A stretch of DNA of 64,000 nucleotides from Rhodovarius crocodyli (GTDB lineage Bacteria > Pseudomonadota > Alphaproteobacteria > Acetobacterales > Acetobacteraceae). The position numbers were made by a program, and so were the translations under genes. The notes under the pieces are model-generated. The model saw only the letters and a list, made by a program, of their open reading frames with translations. It was not told the DNA's origin and did no database searches. The number at the start of each line of letters is the position of its first letter. The stretch's first letter is position 1. The stretch is taken from the NCBI RefSeq assembly GCF_004005855.1, contig NZ_SACL01000001.1:372001-436000 (forward strand), in the 5' to 3' direction. Shown one piece after another: positions 52,028 to 60,599 of this stretch.

Positions 52028-53158
52028 TTATTCCGCCGCGGCCTTCAGGGCGCCCGGGTTCAACTCGTAGCGGGTGAATTCGCGGTTCAGCGCGGGCAGC
52101 GGCGCGATCTCCATCAGCCCCTGGCCCGGCTTCATCAGAATCATCGCGACCGTGGCCGATAGATTCCCGCCCAGATTCATGCGCGGCGGGCGGCACACGC
52201 TCCAGGGGCTCTGCCAATCGTCGAAGAAGGCCTCGCGCATGTCGTCGATCGTGAGCTTGCCGATCTTCGCCTCCAGCGCGGCGCGCACGCGGGCGGCGCG
52301 ATAGATGCTGTCAGGCGTGCCCATCAGGCCCATGTCCTTCAGCTTGCCCAGCGCCACCGGCGACAGCCAGTGGTTGGAATGCACCAGCAGGCCGCGCTCG
52401 GGTTCCAGCGGGAAGCTCTCGTCCGGCGCGCATTCCACGTCGATGCCGAAACCGGAGGCCTGGCTCAGCATCAGGTTGTTGGAGGCCGATTTCGGCGTGC
52501 AGTAGATGGCGCGGAAGGCCAGCGCGACCTGCTCCTGCTCCAGGATCTTTCGCCGGAGCAGGGAGAGCGGGATGCCCTCCTGCTTATAATCGCGGTCGCT
52601 CTCCAGATAGTTGGCCGTCACGGCCACGCCGGCGCCGTTCAGGCCGCAGCGGGCCAGGCCGCCGGCCTCCACGAAGGTCAGGATGTCCGGGCCGTCCTCA
52701 CGGCGGATGCGCAGCACCACGCCGGTCTCGGCGCATTCGCTTTTCCAGTCCCAGTTCTGGCCATGGATCAGCTCACCATCGGCGCTCGCCTCGGGCATGA
52801 TGATGGCGCCGGTGCAGCCATCGGGGTCGGCGGGCTGGGCGGCGCGCTTGGCCAGTTGCAGCACCTCGGTCCGGCAGTTCACCAGCACGATGTCGGCCAG
52901 GTCGACATCGGCGCCCGCGGCGATGCCGCGCATCTCGGCCACGTAATCGGCGTCGAAGGCCTCGATGCGGGGGATGAAGGCGCGGGCCATGCCGCGCACG
53001 CCTTCGGGCGTCAGCCCGTTGCCCTTCAGCTGCGCACCGTAATGGCCGAGCGACTTGTGCACCCGGTCCTTGGCCATCCGGCCGTACAGGCGCCCGCGCG
53101 CCTCAGGCGCGCCGCTGAGTTCGAGAAGGGGAAAGGGTTCGGCGGCGGCGCTGGTCAT
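52028..53158 (-). CDS. C45 family peptidase/acyltransferase (penicillin acyltransferase-like)
   Basis: A 376-residue Ntn-hydrolase homologous to acyl-CoA:6-aminopenicillanate acyltransferase. The self-processing site is Gly-Cys at DPDGCTGAIIMPE, with Cys115 as the nucleophile that becomes N-terminal after cleavage. The GQNWDWKSE stretch supplies neighbouring residues. The protein hydrolyses or transfers amide-linked acyl groups in the cytosol; the substrate is unknown. It is divergent from the GntR-type regulator at 53207, only 48 bases away, so that gene may control it. Confidence 0.87.
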   Translation of the reverse strand: MTSAAAEPFPLLELSGAPEARGRLYGRMAKDRVHKSLGHYGAQLKGNGLTPEGVRGMARAFIPRIEAFDADYVAEMRGIAAGADVDLADIVLVNCRTEVLQLAKRAAQPADPDGCTGAIIMPEASADGELIHGQNWDWKSECAETGVVLRIRREDGPDILTFVEAGGLARCGLNGAGVAVTANYLESDRDYKQEGIPLSLLRRKILEQEQVALAFRAIYCTPKSASNNLMLSQASGFGIDVECAPDESFPLEPERGLLVHSNHWLSPVALGKLKDMGLMGTPDSIYRAARVRAALEAKIGKLTIDDMREAFFDDWQSPWSVCRPPRMNLGGNLSATVAMILMKPGQGLMEIAPLPALNREFTRYELNPGALKAAAE

Positions 53159-53206
53159 GGCAAACTCCTGGCTTCTGCTGCATTATGGTGGCACACAGAG
53201 CAATTC

Positions 53207-54112
53207 ATGGCCAAGCCCTCGATTCACGACACACCCGCCCTGCACCGCAGCCTGGCGCGCGACATGCTGCGGCGCTGGCAAAGCCTGGGCGCGGCACCCG
53301 GCGCGCGGCTGTCGCGGCTGGCCCTGGCGAAGGAACTGGGCGTTTCCCGCACGCCGGTCGCCGGCGCCATGGCGCTGCTGGAGGCGCTGGGCGTGGTCGA
53401 AAGCGACGGCCGCCACCTGCTGCTGCGCGACCCGGGCTTCGACCCCGCAAGGCTGGGCGGCGAGGCCGAGGGGGACGCCATCGATGCCTTCATCATGCGC
53501 CTGGCCCGCGACCGCCGGATGGGAGAGCTGGAGGACGAGGTCTCCGAACGGCAGTTGCAGGCGCGCTATGAGCTGGGCCGCGCCGTGGTGGCCGATGCGC
53601 TGCGGCGCCTGTCGGAACTCGGGGCCGTGACGCGCAACAGGGGCCATGGCTGGCGCTTCGCGGCGGGCTATTCCTCGCCCGAGGACCGCGCGGCTTCCTA
53701 TCGCTTCCGCCTGATGCTGGAACCCCCGGCCATGCTGGAGCCCGCCTTCGCGCTGCCGTCCGGCTGGGCGCGGATGATGCGTGAGAAGCATGAGGGCTTT
53801 CTCTCACGCCGATGGGGCGCCACCGACCCGGTCGCCTTCTTCGAGACCAACGCCGCCTTTCACGCCGGCCTGGCCGAGGCCTCCGGCAATCGTTTCGTGC
53901 TGCAGGCGATCGAGCAGCAGAACCAGTTGCGGCGCTTCTCCAATTACGACTGGCAGCGCGGCGAGGAACGGGTGCGGGTTTCCGCCAGCGAGCACATCGG
54001 CATCCTGGATGCGCTGGAGGCCGGCGACAGGGCCGAGGCGGCGGAGCGCATGTACCGCCACCTGGCCGGCACCGCGGCCCTGCCCTGGAACGGGCGGCGC
54101 CTCGCCACCTGA
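53207..54112 (+). CDS. GntR/FCD family regulator with two winged-helix units
   Basis: A 301-residue regulator longer than usual for FCD proteins. Residues about 10-70 form a first GntR-like winged helix (ARLSRLALAKELGVSRTPVAGAM, then LGVVESDGRHLLLRDP). Residues about 85-150 look like a second (DEVSERQLQARYELGRAVVADAL, then LGAVTRNRGHGWRFA). A helical FCD-type domain with ETNAAFHAGLAEASGN and a late SEHIGILDALEAGD follows. The ATG at 53207 gives the first unit in full. It lies between the divergent C45 gene and the deacetylase operon, with a perfect operator-like repeat right after its stop. Confidence 0.85.
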   Translation: MAKPSIHDTPALHRSLARDMLRRWQSLGAAPGARLSRLALAKELGVSRTPVAGAMALLEALGVVESDGRHLLLRDPGFDPARLGGEAEGDAIDAFIMRLARDRRMGELEDEVSERQLQARYELGRAVVADALRRLSELGAVTRNRGHGWRFAAGYSSPEDRAASYRFRLMLEPPAMLEPAFALPSGWARMMREKHEGFLSRRWGATDPVAFFETNAAFHAGLAEASGNRFVLQAIEQQNQLRRFSNYDWQRGEERVRVSASEHIGILDALEAGDRAEAAERMYRHLAGTAALPWNGRRLAT

Positions 54113-54119
54113 AGCCTAT

Positions 54120-54143
54120 TGCACTTTGCGCAACTAAAGTGCA
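54120..54143. promoter_or_regulatory. Perfect inverted repeat TGCACTTT-N8-AAAGTGCA
   Basis: Perfect eight-base arms at 54120-54127 and 54136-54143, with the palindrome TTGCGCAA (54126-54133) nested in the centre. It lies in the 42-base gap between the regulator stop and the deacetylase start, a strong candidate for the operator of the regulator just upstream. Confidence 0.55.
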
Positions 54144-54154
54144 GCTTTCGCGTC

Positions 54155-54997
54155 ATGCGCGAAGACCTGCTGCGCGGCCTGGCCGCGCCGAAGCCCGTTT
54201 GGCCCGATGGCGCCCGCTGCGTCGTCAGCGTCACCGTCCATATGGACGGCCCCGCCCTGGAAGTGGGCCGCAAGCAGGTGCCGCTCGGCATCCACAGCCG
54301 GGGGCGCTACTCCATCAAGCGCGGCATCCCGCGCCATCTGGACATCCTCGCCCGGCACGGCGTTCCCGCCACCTTCTTCATGTGCGGCTACGATGCCGAG
54401 ATCGCACCCGGCCTGATGCGCGAGGTCCACGCCGCCGGCCATGAGATCGCGGCCCACGGCTATGTGCATGAGGGCTGGGACCTGGGCGATGCAGAGCCCG
54501 AGCTGCTGGAGCGTACCCACAACATCCTGTCGGATTGCGTGGGCGAGGCACCGGTGGGCTGGTGCTCGCCCTCGGGCCGGAAATCCGCCCTGACGCTGCC
54601 CACGCTGCGCCGCCTCGGCTACATCTACGACGCCTCCGAGAAGGACGACGACACCCCCTATCTCGCGACCGTGGGCGATACGGTCAGCGACCAGATGATC
54701 GTCCTGCCCAACAACACCGTCTCCCTGGACGACGTGCCGGCCTATCGCGAGGGCCAGGCGCTCGCCGCGGAGGTGCTGGAGAACTGGATCCAGGAGCTGC
54801 ACGCCATCCATGCCGGCGCGGGCTACCTGCACCTGACCTATCACCCGCGTTCAGGCTTCGGTTCGGGCATTCCGGCCCGGGCCGCGGTGGTGGACGCCTT
54901 CCTGGCGGAAGCCCGGCGCCTGCCCGGCGTGCATTTCTGCACCTTGAAGGACCTCGCGCGGCATTGCCTCGCCCAACCGCAGGAGTGGGCCCGATGA
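54155..54997 (+). CDS. Polysaccharide deacetylase family protein (PuuE/HpPgdA-like)
   Basis: A 280-residue CE4-type hydrolase. Metal ligands fit Asp31 in VTVHMDG and His101 and His105 in the AAHGYVHEGW motif. The NodB fold includes RGIPRHLDILARHGVPATFF and the late LHLTYHPRSGFG. It resembles the PuuE/HpPgdA branch, which acts on small cyclic imides, allantoin or peptidoglycan more than on chitin. It starts after the inverted repeat and overlaps the next deacetylase by ATGA. The ATG at 54155 was chosen; an in-frame TTG at 54119 is less likely. Confidence 0.85.
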   Translation: MREDLLRGLAAPKPVWPDGARCVVSVTVHMDGPALEVGRKQVPLGIHSRGRYSIKRGIPRHLDILARHGVPATFFMCGYDAEIAPGLMREVHAAGHEIAAHGYVHEGWDLGDAEPELLERTHNILSDCVGEAPVGWCSPSGRKSALTLPTLRRLGYIYDASEKDDDTPYLATVGDTVSDQMIVLPNNTVSLDDVPAYREGQALAAEVLENWIQELHAIHAGAGYLHLTYHPRSGFGSGIPARAAVVDAFLAEARRLPGVHFCTLKDLARHCLAQPQEWAR

Positions 54998-55761
54998 GCC
55001 GCGTCCTCGCCGTCACCGTCAACGTCCACGGCCTGGGCCCCGAGGCGGCGGTGGAACCGCCCTCCGCGCTGTTCGGCCGCTTCGCCCATGGGAAATACGC
55101 CTATCACCGCGGCCTCGCCCGGCTGATGGACATATTCAAGGCGCTGGAGATCAAGGCGACCTTCTTCTGGCCGAGCTATGAGCTGGCCCAGGCCCCCGCA
55201 CTGTTCGACCGCTGCGTGGCCGAAGGACACGAGATCGCGGCCCATGGCCGCGCCTTCGAGGACCACATGTCCCTCCCGCCCGCCGAGGAAAAGGCGCTGC
55301 TGGAGGAAATGCACGCCGCGCTGACGGCGCGCGCCGGCCGCGCGCCCGTAGGCTTCCGCGCGCCCACCGGCACGCTGTCGGCCGCGACCATCCCCACCCT
55401 CCAGCGCCTCGGCTACCGGTATGAGGCCAGCGCGGTGGATGACGACGCGCCCTATGACCTCACGCCAGACGGCGGGCCCGGCATGATGGCCCTGCCCTTC
55501 TCCGAGGGGCTCTGCGACGCCACGCATTTCCGCCGCCGACTGACCCAGTCCCGCGCCGAAGCCTTCCTGGTCGAGGAGCTGGACGCCCTGCTGCCCGCCG
55601 CCGGCTATGCCTGCCTGACCCTGCACCCGCGCGCCGACATCGGCCTGGCGCGGGAGGCCCGCCTGCCCGTGCTGCTGCGCCTGCTGGACCGCGCGCGGGA
55701 TGTGCACGGCGCCCGTTTCGTCACCTGCGCCGAACTCGCCGCCCAAGGAGCCCCCGCATGA
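54994..55761 (+). CDS. Second polysaccharide deacetylase family protein, metal site degenerate
   Basis: A 255-residue homologue of the preceding gene, with the same fold elements (MDIFKALEIKATFFW, GHEIAAHG, VGFRAPTGTLSAATIP, and LTLHPRADIG). Two expected ligands differ: the position equivalent to Asp31 is His12 (VTVNVHG) and that of the second motif-2 His is Phe88 (HGRAFEDH). His84 remains. It may have altered chemistry or be a non-catalytic partner of the first enzyme. ATGA overlaps couple it to both neighbours. Confidence 0.82.
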   Translation: MSRVLAVTVNVHGLGPEAAVEPPSALFGRFAHGKYAYHRGLARLMDIFKALEIKATFFWPSYELAQAPALFDRCVAEGHEIAAHGRAFEDHMSLPPAEEKALLEEMHAALTARAGRAPVGFRAPTGTLSAATIPTLQRLGYRYEASAVDDDAPYDLTPDGGPGMMALPFSEGLCDATHFRRRLTQSRAEAFLVEELDALLPAAGYACLTLHPRADIGLAREARLPVLLRLLDRARDVHGARFVTCAELAAQGAPA

Positions 55762-56714
55762 AGCGTCGCCTGCTGCTGTCCACCGGCCTTGCCCTGCCCG
55801 CCCTGGCGGCCGGCGCGCAATCCCTGCTGCCGGACCGTGCGATCCGTCTCGTCTGCCCCTGGGCGCCGGGCGGGACGACCGACACTTATCTGCGCGGCAT
55901 CGCGCCCATCGTGGCGAAGCATCTGGGCCAGTCCATCGTGGTGGAGAACCGCGCCGGTGCCTCGGGCGCCGTGGCCATGGCCTGGCTGAAGGCCCAGCGC
56001 CCGGATGGGGCGGTGATCGCCGGCATCACCGATGCCTCGGTGCGCATCGCCATCACCCAGCCCGTGCAGTACGACCCGGTGAAGGACTTCACCTATATCG
56101 CCACCACCGGCACGCTGAACTTCGGCTGGGCCGTGCTGAACGACAGCCCGATCAAGGACATGGCGGATCTGGTGGCACGCGCGAAGGCGCGGCCCGAGAC
56201 GGTCTCGGTCGCCGGCGGCGGCACCCCCGCCAACCCGCCCTTCGGCCTGCGTGTGCTGGAACACCGCACCGACAGCAAGTTCCTGTTCGTGCCCTTCGCG
56301 GGCGGCGGGCAGATGATCAACGCCGTGATGGCCCGTGACGTGGACCTCGTCTACGACGCGCTGGGCGCGCTGGCGGGCGTGATCGACGGCGGCACCTTCC
56401 GCTGCCTGGGCATCGCGGCCGAGAGCCGCTTCCCCCGCTGGCCCGGCGTGCCCACGGCACGCGAGCAGGGCTTCGATGTCGTCACCGACCTGCCCTGCGG
56501 CTTCATCGCGCCGCACGGCATGAACCCGGCCCTGACCGCGCTGTTCGAGGCCGCCTTCCTGAAGGCCGCCGAGGACCCGGAGCATCTGGTGCTGCTGAAC
56601 CGGCTGAACCTCGGCCCCTTCACCCGCGGCACGGCGGCCTATACCCGCCATGTCGAGACGACCATGCGCGACCTGCCGGCGGTCTATCGCGCCGTCGGCA
56701 TGCTGCCGGCCTGA
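55758..56714 (+). CDS. TctC/Bug-type periplasmic solute receptor (fourth)
   Basis: A 318-residue receptor with a signal peptide (MKRRLLLSTGLALPALAAGAQ). Motifs are RAIRLVCPWAPGGTTDTYLR and VVENRAGASGAVAMAWL. It overlaps the second deacetylase gene by ATGA, so the three genes form a coupled operon and the receptor should carry their substrate or a related compound. A hairpin follows the stop codon. Confidence 0.93.
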   Translation: MKRRLLLSTGLALPALAAGAQSLLPDRAIRLVCPWAPGGTTDTYLRGIAPIVAKHLGQSIVVENRAGASGAVAMAWLKAQRPDGAVIAGITDASVRIAITQPVQYDPVKDFTYIATTGTLNFGWAVLNDSPIKDMADLVARAKARPETVSVAGGGTPANPPFGLRVLEHRTDSKFLFVPFAGGGQMINAVMARDVDLVYDALGALAGVIDGGTFRCLGIAAESRFPRWPGVPTAREQGFDVVTDLPCGFIAPHGMNPALTALFEAAFLKAAEDPEHLVLLNRLNLGPFTRGTAAYTRHVETTMRDLPAVYRAVGMLPA

Positions 56715-56722
56715 CGGATGGC

Positions 56723-56746
56723 GGCGGGGGGCGCGATCTCCCCGCC
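56723..56746. terminator. Hairpin between convergent TctC and acetamidase genes
   Basis: GGCGGGG (56723-56729) pairs with CCCCGCC (56740-56746) across a ten-base loop between convergent stop codons. No U-tract is present. Confidence 0.45.
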
Positions 56747-56755
56747 TGCCCTGCC

Positions 56756-57697
56756 TCAGAACAGCAGGCCCTTCTTCAGCATGCCGTGCACGCCCTTCTC
56801 GCCGTTCACGGTCTGCGTCACGTGGAAATCCACGGCCATGGAGCAGAAGCTGTAGGCCTGCTCCCGCGACAGGTTCGTGCGCGCGCAGATGAAGGCGATC
56901 ATCTCCCGCAGGGCCTGCTTCATCGCCTGGTCCAGGTCCTCGTTCATGCCCATGCTGATGTAGTGCGTGGGCGTCTCGGCGCGCGGCACCTCCAGCTTCT
57001 GGCCCTTATGCAGGATGAAGGCGAAGCGCCCGTCCAGGCACATTTCCAGCGCGGTCACGCACACCTCGCCGTCGCCCTGGATGCCGTGGCCGTCACCCAC
57101 CGAGAAATTCGCGCCGGGCACATGCACCGGCAGGAACAGGGTGCTGCCGGCCTGTAGTTCCTTGTTGTCCATGTTGCCGCCATGGATGCGCGGCTCCTTG
57201 GAGGCGATCACCCCGAAGCGCGGCGGGGGCGCCACGCCCATCACCCCGAAGAAGGGCGCGAGCGGCAGTTCCGTGCCCCAGGGCATGCGGCAGGTGCGGC
57301 GCGCCTGGTCCACCGGGATGTGCATCAGGTGGAAGTCGGGAAAATCCTCGGGCAGCGTGCCGGCCAGGGGCGCGATCATGTTGTAGCCCCAGTCGGCACC
57401 AGGCTCGATGCTGTCGATGCGGATCTCCAGCGTGTCGCCTGGCTCCGCGCCGTCGATCGCGATGGGCCCGGTCAGCAGATGCCCGCTCTTGAGCCCCGCA
57501 TTCGCCTCGATGATCGCCGTCAGCTCGGGCGGGATGGTCAGCCCGCTGTCGGGCGGCGGCAGCACAGCGGCGCGGCCGGAGACGCATTGCACCGCCACCG
57601 TGTCGCCCGAGGCGATGTGCAGCACCGGGGGAAATTCCGCGCTGAACACGCCCGCGCGCACGGTCTGTGGTGAGGCTTTGAGGGTGTGGTGGGCCAT
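56756..57697 (-). CDS. Acetamidase/formamidase family protein
   Basis: A 313-residue FmdA/AmdA-type amidase. Conserved stretches include GHLLTGPIAIDGAEPGDTLEI near residue 72, GGNMDNKELQAGSTLFLPVHVPGA near residue 173 and GDGHGIQGDGEVCVTALE, with clustered Asp/His/Gly of the metal-binding beta structure. It hydrolyses formamide, acetamide or a longer amide to the acid and ammonia. It is divergent from the exported lyase gene at 57772 and near the deacetylase/TctC operon. Confidence 0.9.
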   Translation of the reverse strand: MAHHTLKASPQTVRAGVFSAEFPPVLHIASGDTVAVQCVSGRAAVLPPPDSGLTIPPELTAIIEANAGLKSGHLLTGPIAIDGAEPGDTLEIRIDSIEPGADWGYNMIAPLAGTLPEDFPDFHLMHIPVDQARRTCRMPWGTELPLAPFFGVMGVAPPPRFGVIASKEPRIHGGNMDNKELQAGSTLFLPVHVPGANFSVGDGHGIQGDGEVCVTALEMCLDGRFAFILHKGQKLEVPRAETPTHYISMGMNEDLDQAMKQALREMIAFICARTNLSREQAYSFCSMAVDFHVTQTVNGEKGVHGMLKKGLLF

Positions 57698-57771
57698 GCT
57701 GCTCCTTCAGGGCGGACTCGCCGCCGGGCGGGGAAACTCCTATCACCACAGCAAAGCCAAGGGAGTTGAAC

Positions 57772-59289
57772 ATGTCCATCTTGCGTCGAAGCATCGGAGC
57801 CTTGCTGATGTGTGCCTGTTCCCTGCCTGCCTATGCCCAGAACCCGAATGCCGCCCCCGCCGCCCAGCGCCGGGACGAGTTCTTCTGGCTGGGTGAGATC
57901 AACAAGGCGAGCGCCGTCATCAACACCGAGGAAGGCCTGCTCGACCGCGCCGTCGCGCCGCGAATCGCGGCCGGGCTGCGCACGGTCCTCGACGCCGGCA
58001 ACCGCCCCGGCGGCCCCCGCCCCAACCTGGTCATCACCTTCGAGCCGCTGCTGATCGAGGCCGCGGGCGTCGAGGCCACGCTGCTGCATGCCGGTCGTTC
58101 CAGCCAGGACATGCTGGCCACCGTCCGCGCCGCCATCCTGCGCGACGAGATGCTGCGCATCGCCACCTCCCTGCGGCGGGTCAACGCCACCATCCTGCGG
58201 CTGGCCGAGCAGCACGCCGCGACCGTGGTGCCCAACTACACCAACGGCGTTGCGGCCCAGCCCAACAGCTATGGCCATTACCTGCTGGGCCACCTGGCGG
58301 GGTTCGAGCGCGATGCGGAGCGCCTGCGCCAGGCCTTCGCGCGGCTGGATCACTCGCCCATGGGCACCACGGTGCTGAACGGCACCAGCTGGCCGCTGAA
58401 CCGCGACCGCATGGCGCGCTACCTGGGTTTCCCCGCCACCGTCGACAACGCCTATGACGCCGCGCAGATCCTGTCGTCAGAGATCCCGGTCGAGATCGGC
58501 GCGCTGACCGGCAGCATGGCCCTGCACATAGGCGCCTTCATCGAGGACGTGATGACGCAGTATTCCCAGCCCCGGCCGTGGATCCTGCTGCGTGAGGGCG
58601 ACGGCAACACCTATGTCTCCTCGGCCATGCCGCAGAAGCGCAACCCGGGCCTGCTGATCAACGTCCGCACGGAGGCATCGCGCGTGCTGTCGCTGGGCGT
58701 GGGCCGCTCCATCATGGCGCACAACATCACCCCCGGCATGAACGACCCCAAGGTGACCAGCGACAATGTCGCCATGACCTCGGCCGCCGTGCGGATGCTG
58801 GACGGCTTCGACCGGGTGCTGAACGCCATGGTCATCAGCCCCGAGCGCGCGCTGGAGGAGCTGAACCTCGACTGGACCGCATCGCAGGAGGTGGCGGATA
58901 TCCTGATGCGCGACCATCGCCTGCCGTTCCGCGTCGGGCATCACTTCGCCTCCGGCATCGTGGATTATGCCCGCGCGCATGACATCCGCCCCAGCGACTT
59001 CCCCTATGCCGAGGCGCAGCGGATCTATGCCGAGACGGTGCGCCACGAAATGCACCAGGAAGGCAGCCTGCCGCTGAGCGAGGCCGAGTTCCGCGCCGCG
59101 CTGGACCCCGTGGCCATCGTGCGCAACCGCCGCACGGCGGGCGGGCCGCAGCCGGCCGAAATGGCCCGCATGATCGCGGCCACCGGCCAGGCCCTGGCAG
59201 CCCAGGAAGGCTGGATCAGGGAGCGTCGCGAACGCATCGACGGCGCGCTGGCCACGCTGAACGCGGATTTCGCGCGGCTGGGCAACTGA
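57772..59289 (+). CDS. Exported argininosuccinate-lyase/fumarase superfamily protein
   Basis: A 505-residue protein of the fumarase/aspartase superfamily. The C-terminal-side signature SSAMPQKRNPG lies at residues 283-293. It is preceded by a Sec signal peptide (MSILRRSIGALLMCACSLP, AYA cleavage near residue 25), so it should be periplasmic, unlike cytosolic argininosuccinate lyases. At the usual Thr-His of the substrate motif (YTHLQ-type) it has Thr157-Asn158. The flexible-loop Ser is kept. Catalysis may differ, and no argH partner is nearby. The start at 57772 follows AAGGGAG; a TTG at 57766 is less likely. It may act on a dicarboxylate or amino acid derivative. Confidence 0.8.
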   Translation: MSILRRSIGALLMCACSLPAYAQNPNAAPAAQRRDEFFWLGEINKASAVINTEEGLLDRAVAPRIAAGLRTVLDAGNRPGGPRPNLVITFEPLLIEAAGVEATLLHAGRSSQDMLATVRAAILRDEMLRIATSLRRVNATILRLAEQHAATVVPNYTNGVAAQPNSYGHYLLGHLAGFERDAERLRQAFARLDHSPMGTTVLNGTSWPLNRDRMARYLGFPATVDNAYDAAQILSSEIPVEIGALTGSMALHIGAFIEDVMTQYSQPRPWILLREGDGNTYVSSAMPQKRNPGLLINVRTEASRVLSLGVGRSIMAHNITPGMNDPKVTSDNVAMTSAAVRMLDGFDRVLNAMVISPERALEELNLDWTASQEVADILMRDHRLPFRVGHHFASGIVDYARAHDIRPSDFPYAEAQRIYAETVRHEMHQEGSLPLSEAEFRAALDPVAIVRNRRTAGGPQPAEMARMIAATGQALAAQEGWIRERRERIDGALATLNADFARLGN

Positions 59290-59299
59290 GGGCGCGCCC

Positions 59300-60532
59300 T
59301 CAGGCGCACACCACCACATGGTGTGCGCCATGCGGCAGCGGCACCCGCCCGGCGGGGACGAGCTGCTGCTGCGCGGTACGGAACACGGCCAAGGCGCCCT
59401 GGTCGCCATTGCCCTGAAACAGCGTCACCAGCAGGTGGCTGCCGGTGGCGTCGAAGGCGGCACCCGCCGGCAGCAGCCCCTCCAGCGGGGCTTCCTGCAG
59501 CTTGCGGCATTCGCCGCTCTCCGGGTCGAAGGCCAGCAGGCTGACCGAGGCCTCGGCCGTGCCCCGCACATGCACCATGGCCAGCAGGCGGCCGTCGCGG
59601 CTGACCGCCAGGCCGCGCGGGGCCATATCGGCGGGCACCTCCGCGATCCGCCGGTGCCGGCCATCCTCAGCCATCTGCATGACGCCCAGCACGCCCCGGC
59701 CCGGCCCCTCGGCCGTGACGTAGAACCGCCCACCCGGCACGAAACGACCGGTCAGCGGGCCGCCGCCCGTGGCCACCAGCCCGCCCCAGGGCGTCAGCGT
59801 GCCCCCGTCGAAGCGGAAGAAGCCCAGGCGCTTGCCGCCCGCGTCGGTCAGGGCCAGGGCCTTGGCGTCCGGCAACCACTGCACGCCGGTCAGCGTCACG
59901 CCGCCGCGCGGCCCTTCATCGGCCGCAGCAAAGCCCAGGGCGGCATGGCCATAGACGACCGCCTCGCCCGGTGGTCCGTCTCCCACCGGCAGAAGGGCCA
60001 GGGTGGCCTGCTCCGCGCCATTTCCCACGACGGCCAGCCAGGCGCCATCCGGGCTCGCCGCCACCGCCTCTGAGCCCGGCGGCACCGCGCGCGTCGCGAC
60101 CAGGGCGCTGCTGGGCTCCGGGCGGATGGTGGTCAGCGTCCGGCCCGGAGCCAGCTCGGTGACCCGGGTCGCCTCCGGAGTCGCGCGCTCCAGCCGGTCC
60201 ACCACATAGAGGGTCTGCCCGTCGGGCGACGCGGCCATGGTATCCGGCCCGGCGGTGGCTGAGTTGGAAACTTCGAGCGCGGCGCGGGTGAAGCCCTGGC
60301 CGCTGCGGGTGAACAGGGTCAGCAGGTCACGATGGGCGCCGAAAGGCGGCAGCACCCCATCGGTGAAGGTCGAGGCGAGGAAATCCCCATCCGAGATCGC
60401 CGCGATGCGAGAGGCGGAAACCGGCGCCAGCGCGTCGGCCTCCTGCGCACGGGATGGAATGGCGGGGGAAGCGAGCGCCGCACCGAGGAACACGGCCCCC
60501 CGGCGCGAGAGGGAAAAGGACTGAAAGCGCAT
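59300..60532 (-). CDS. Exported beta-propeller protein
   Basis: A 410-residue protein with a Tat-like or Sec signal peptide (SLSRRGAVFLGAALASP, cleavage near residue 29). At least six beta-propeller blades follow with WD/lactonase-type repeats (MAASPDGQTLYVVDRL, AVAASPDGAWLAVVGNG, GLAVSRDGRLLAMVHV, FDATGSHLLVTLFQG). The pattern fits YncE or 6-phosphogluconolactonase-like propellers. No catalytic residue is recognised. It would be periplasmic; it converges on the exported lyase gene, with a ten-base gap. Confidence 0.8.
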   Translation of the reverse strand: MRFQSFSLSRRGAVFLGAALASPAIPSRAQEADALAPVSASRIAAISDGDFLASTFTDGVLPPFGAHRDLLTLFTRSGQGFTRAALEVSNSATAGPDTMAASPDGQTLYVVDRLERATPEATRVTELAPGRTLTTIRPEPSSALVATRAVPPGSEAVAASPDGAWLAVVGNGAEQATLALLPVGDGPPGEAVVYGHAALGFAAADEGPRGGVTLTGVQWLPDAKALALTDAGGKRLGFFRFDGGTLTPWGGLVATGGGPLTGRFVPGGRFYVTAEGPGRGVLGVMQMAEDGRHRRIAEVPADMAPRGLAVSRDGRLLAMVHVRGTAEASVSLLAFDPESGECRKLQEAPLEGLLPAGAAFDATGSHLLVTLFQGNGDQGALAVFRTAQQQLVPAGRVPLPHGAHHVVVCA

Positions 60533-60599
60533 CCCCCGCAGGTAGGGGCGCGTGCCCCCGATCCGAACCCATACTCACGAAGCCGTGATACTGGGTGCC

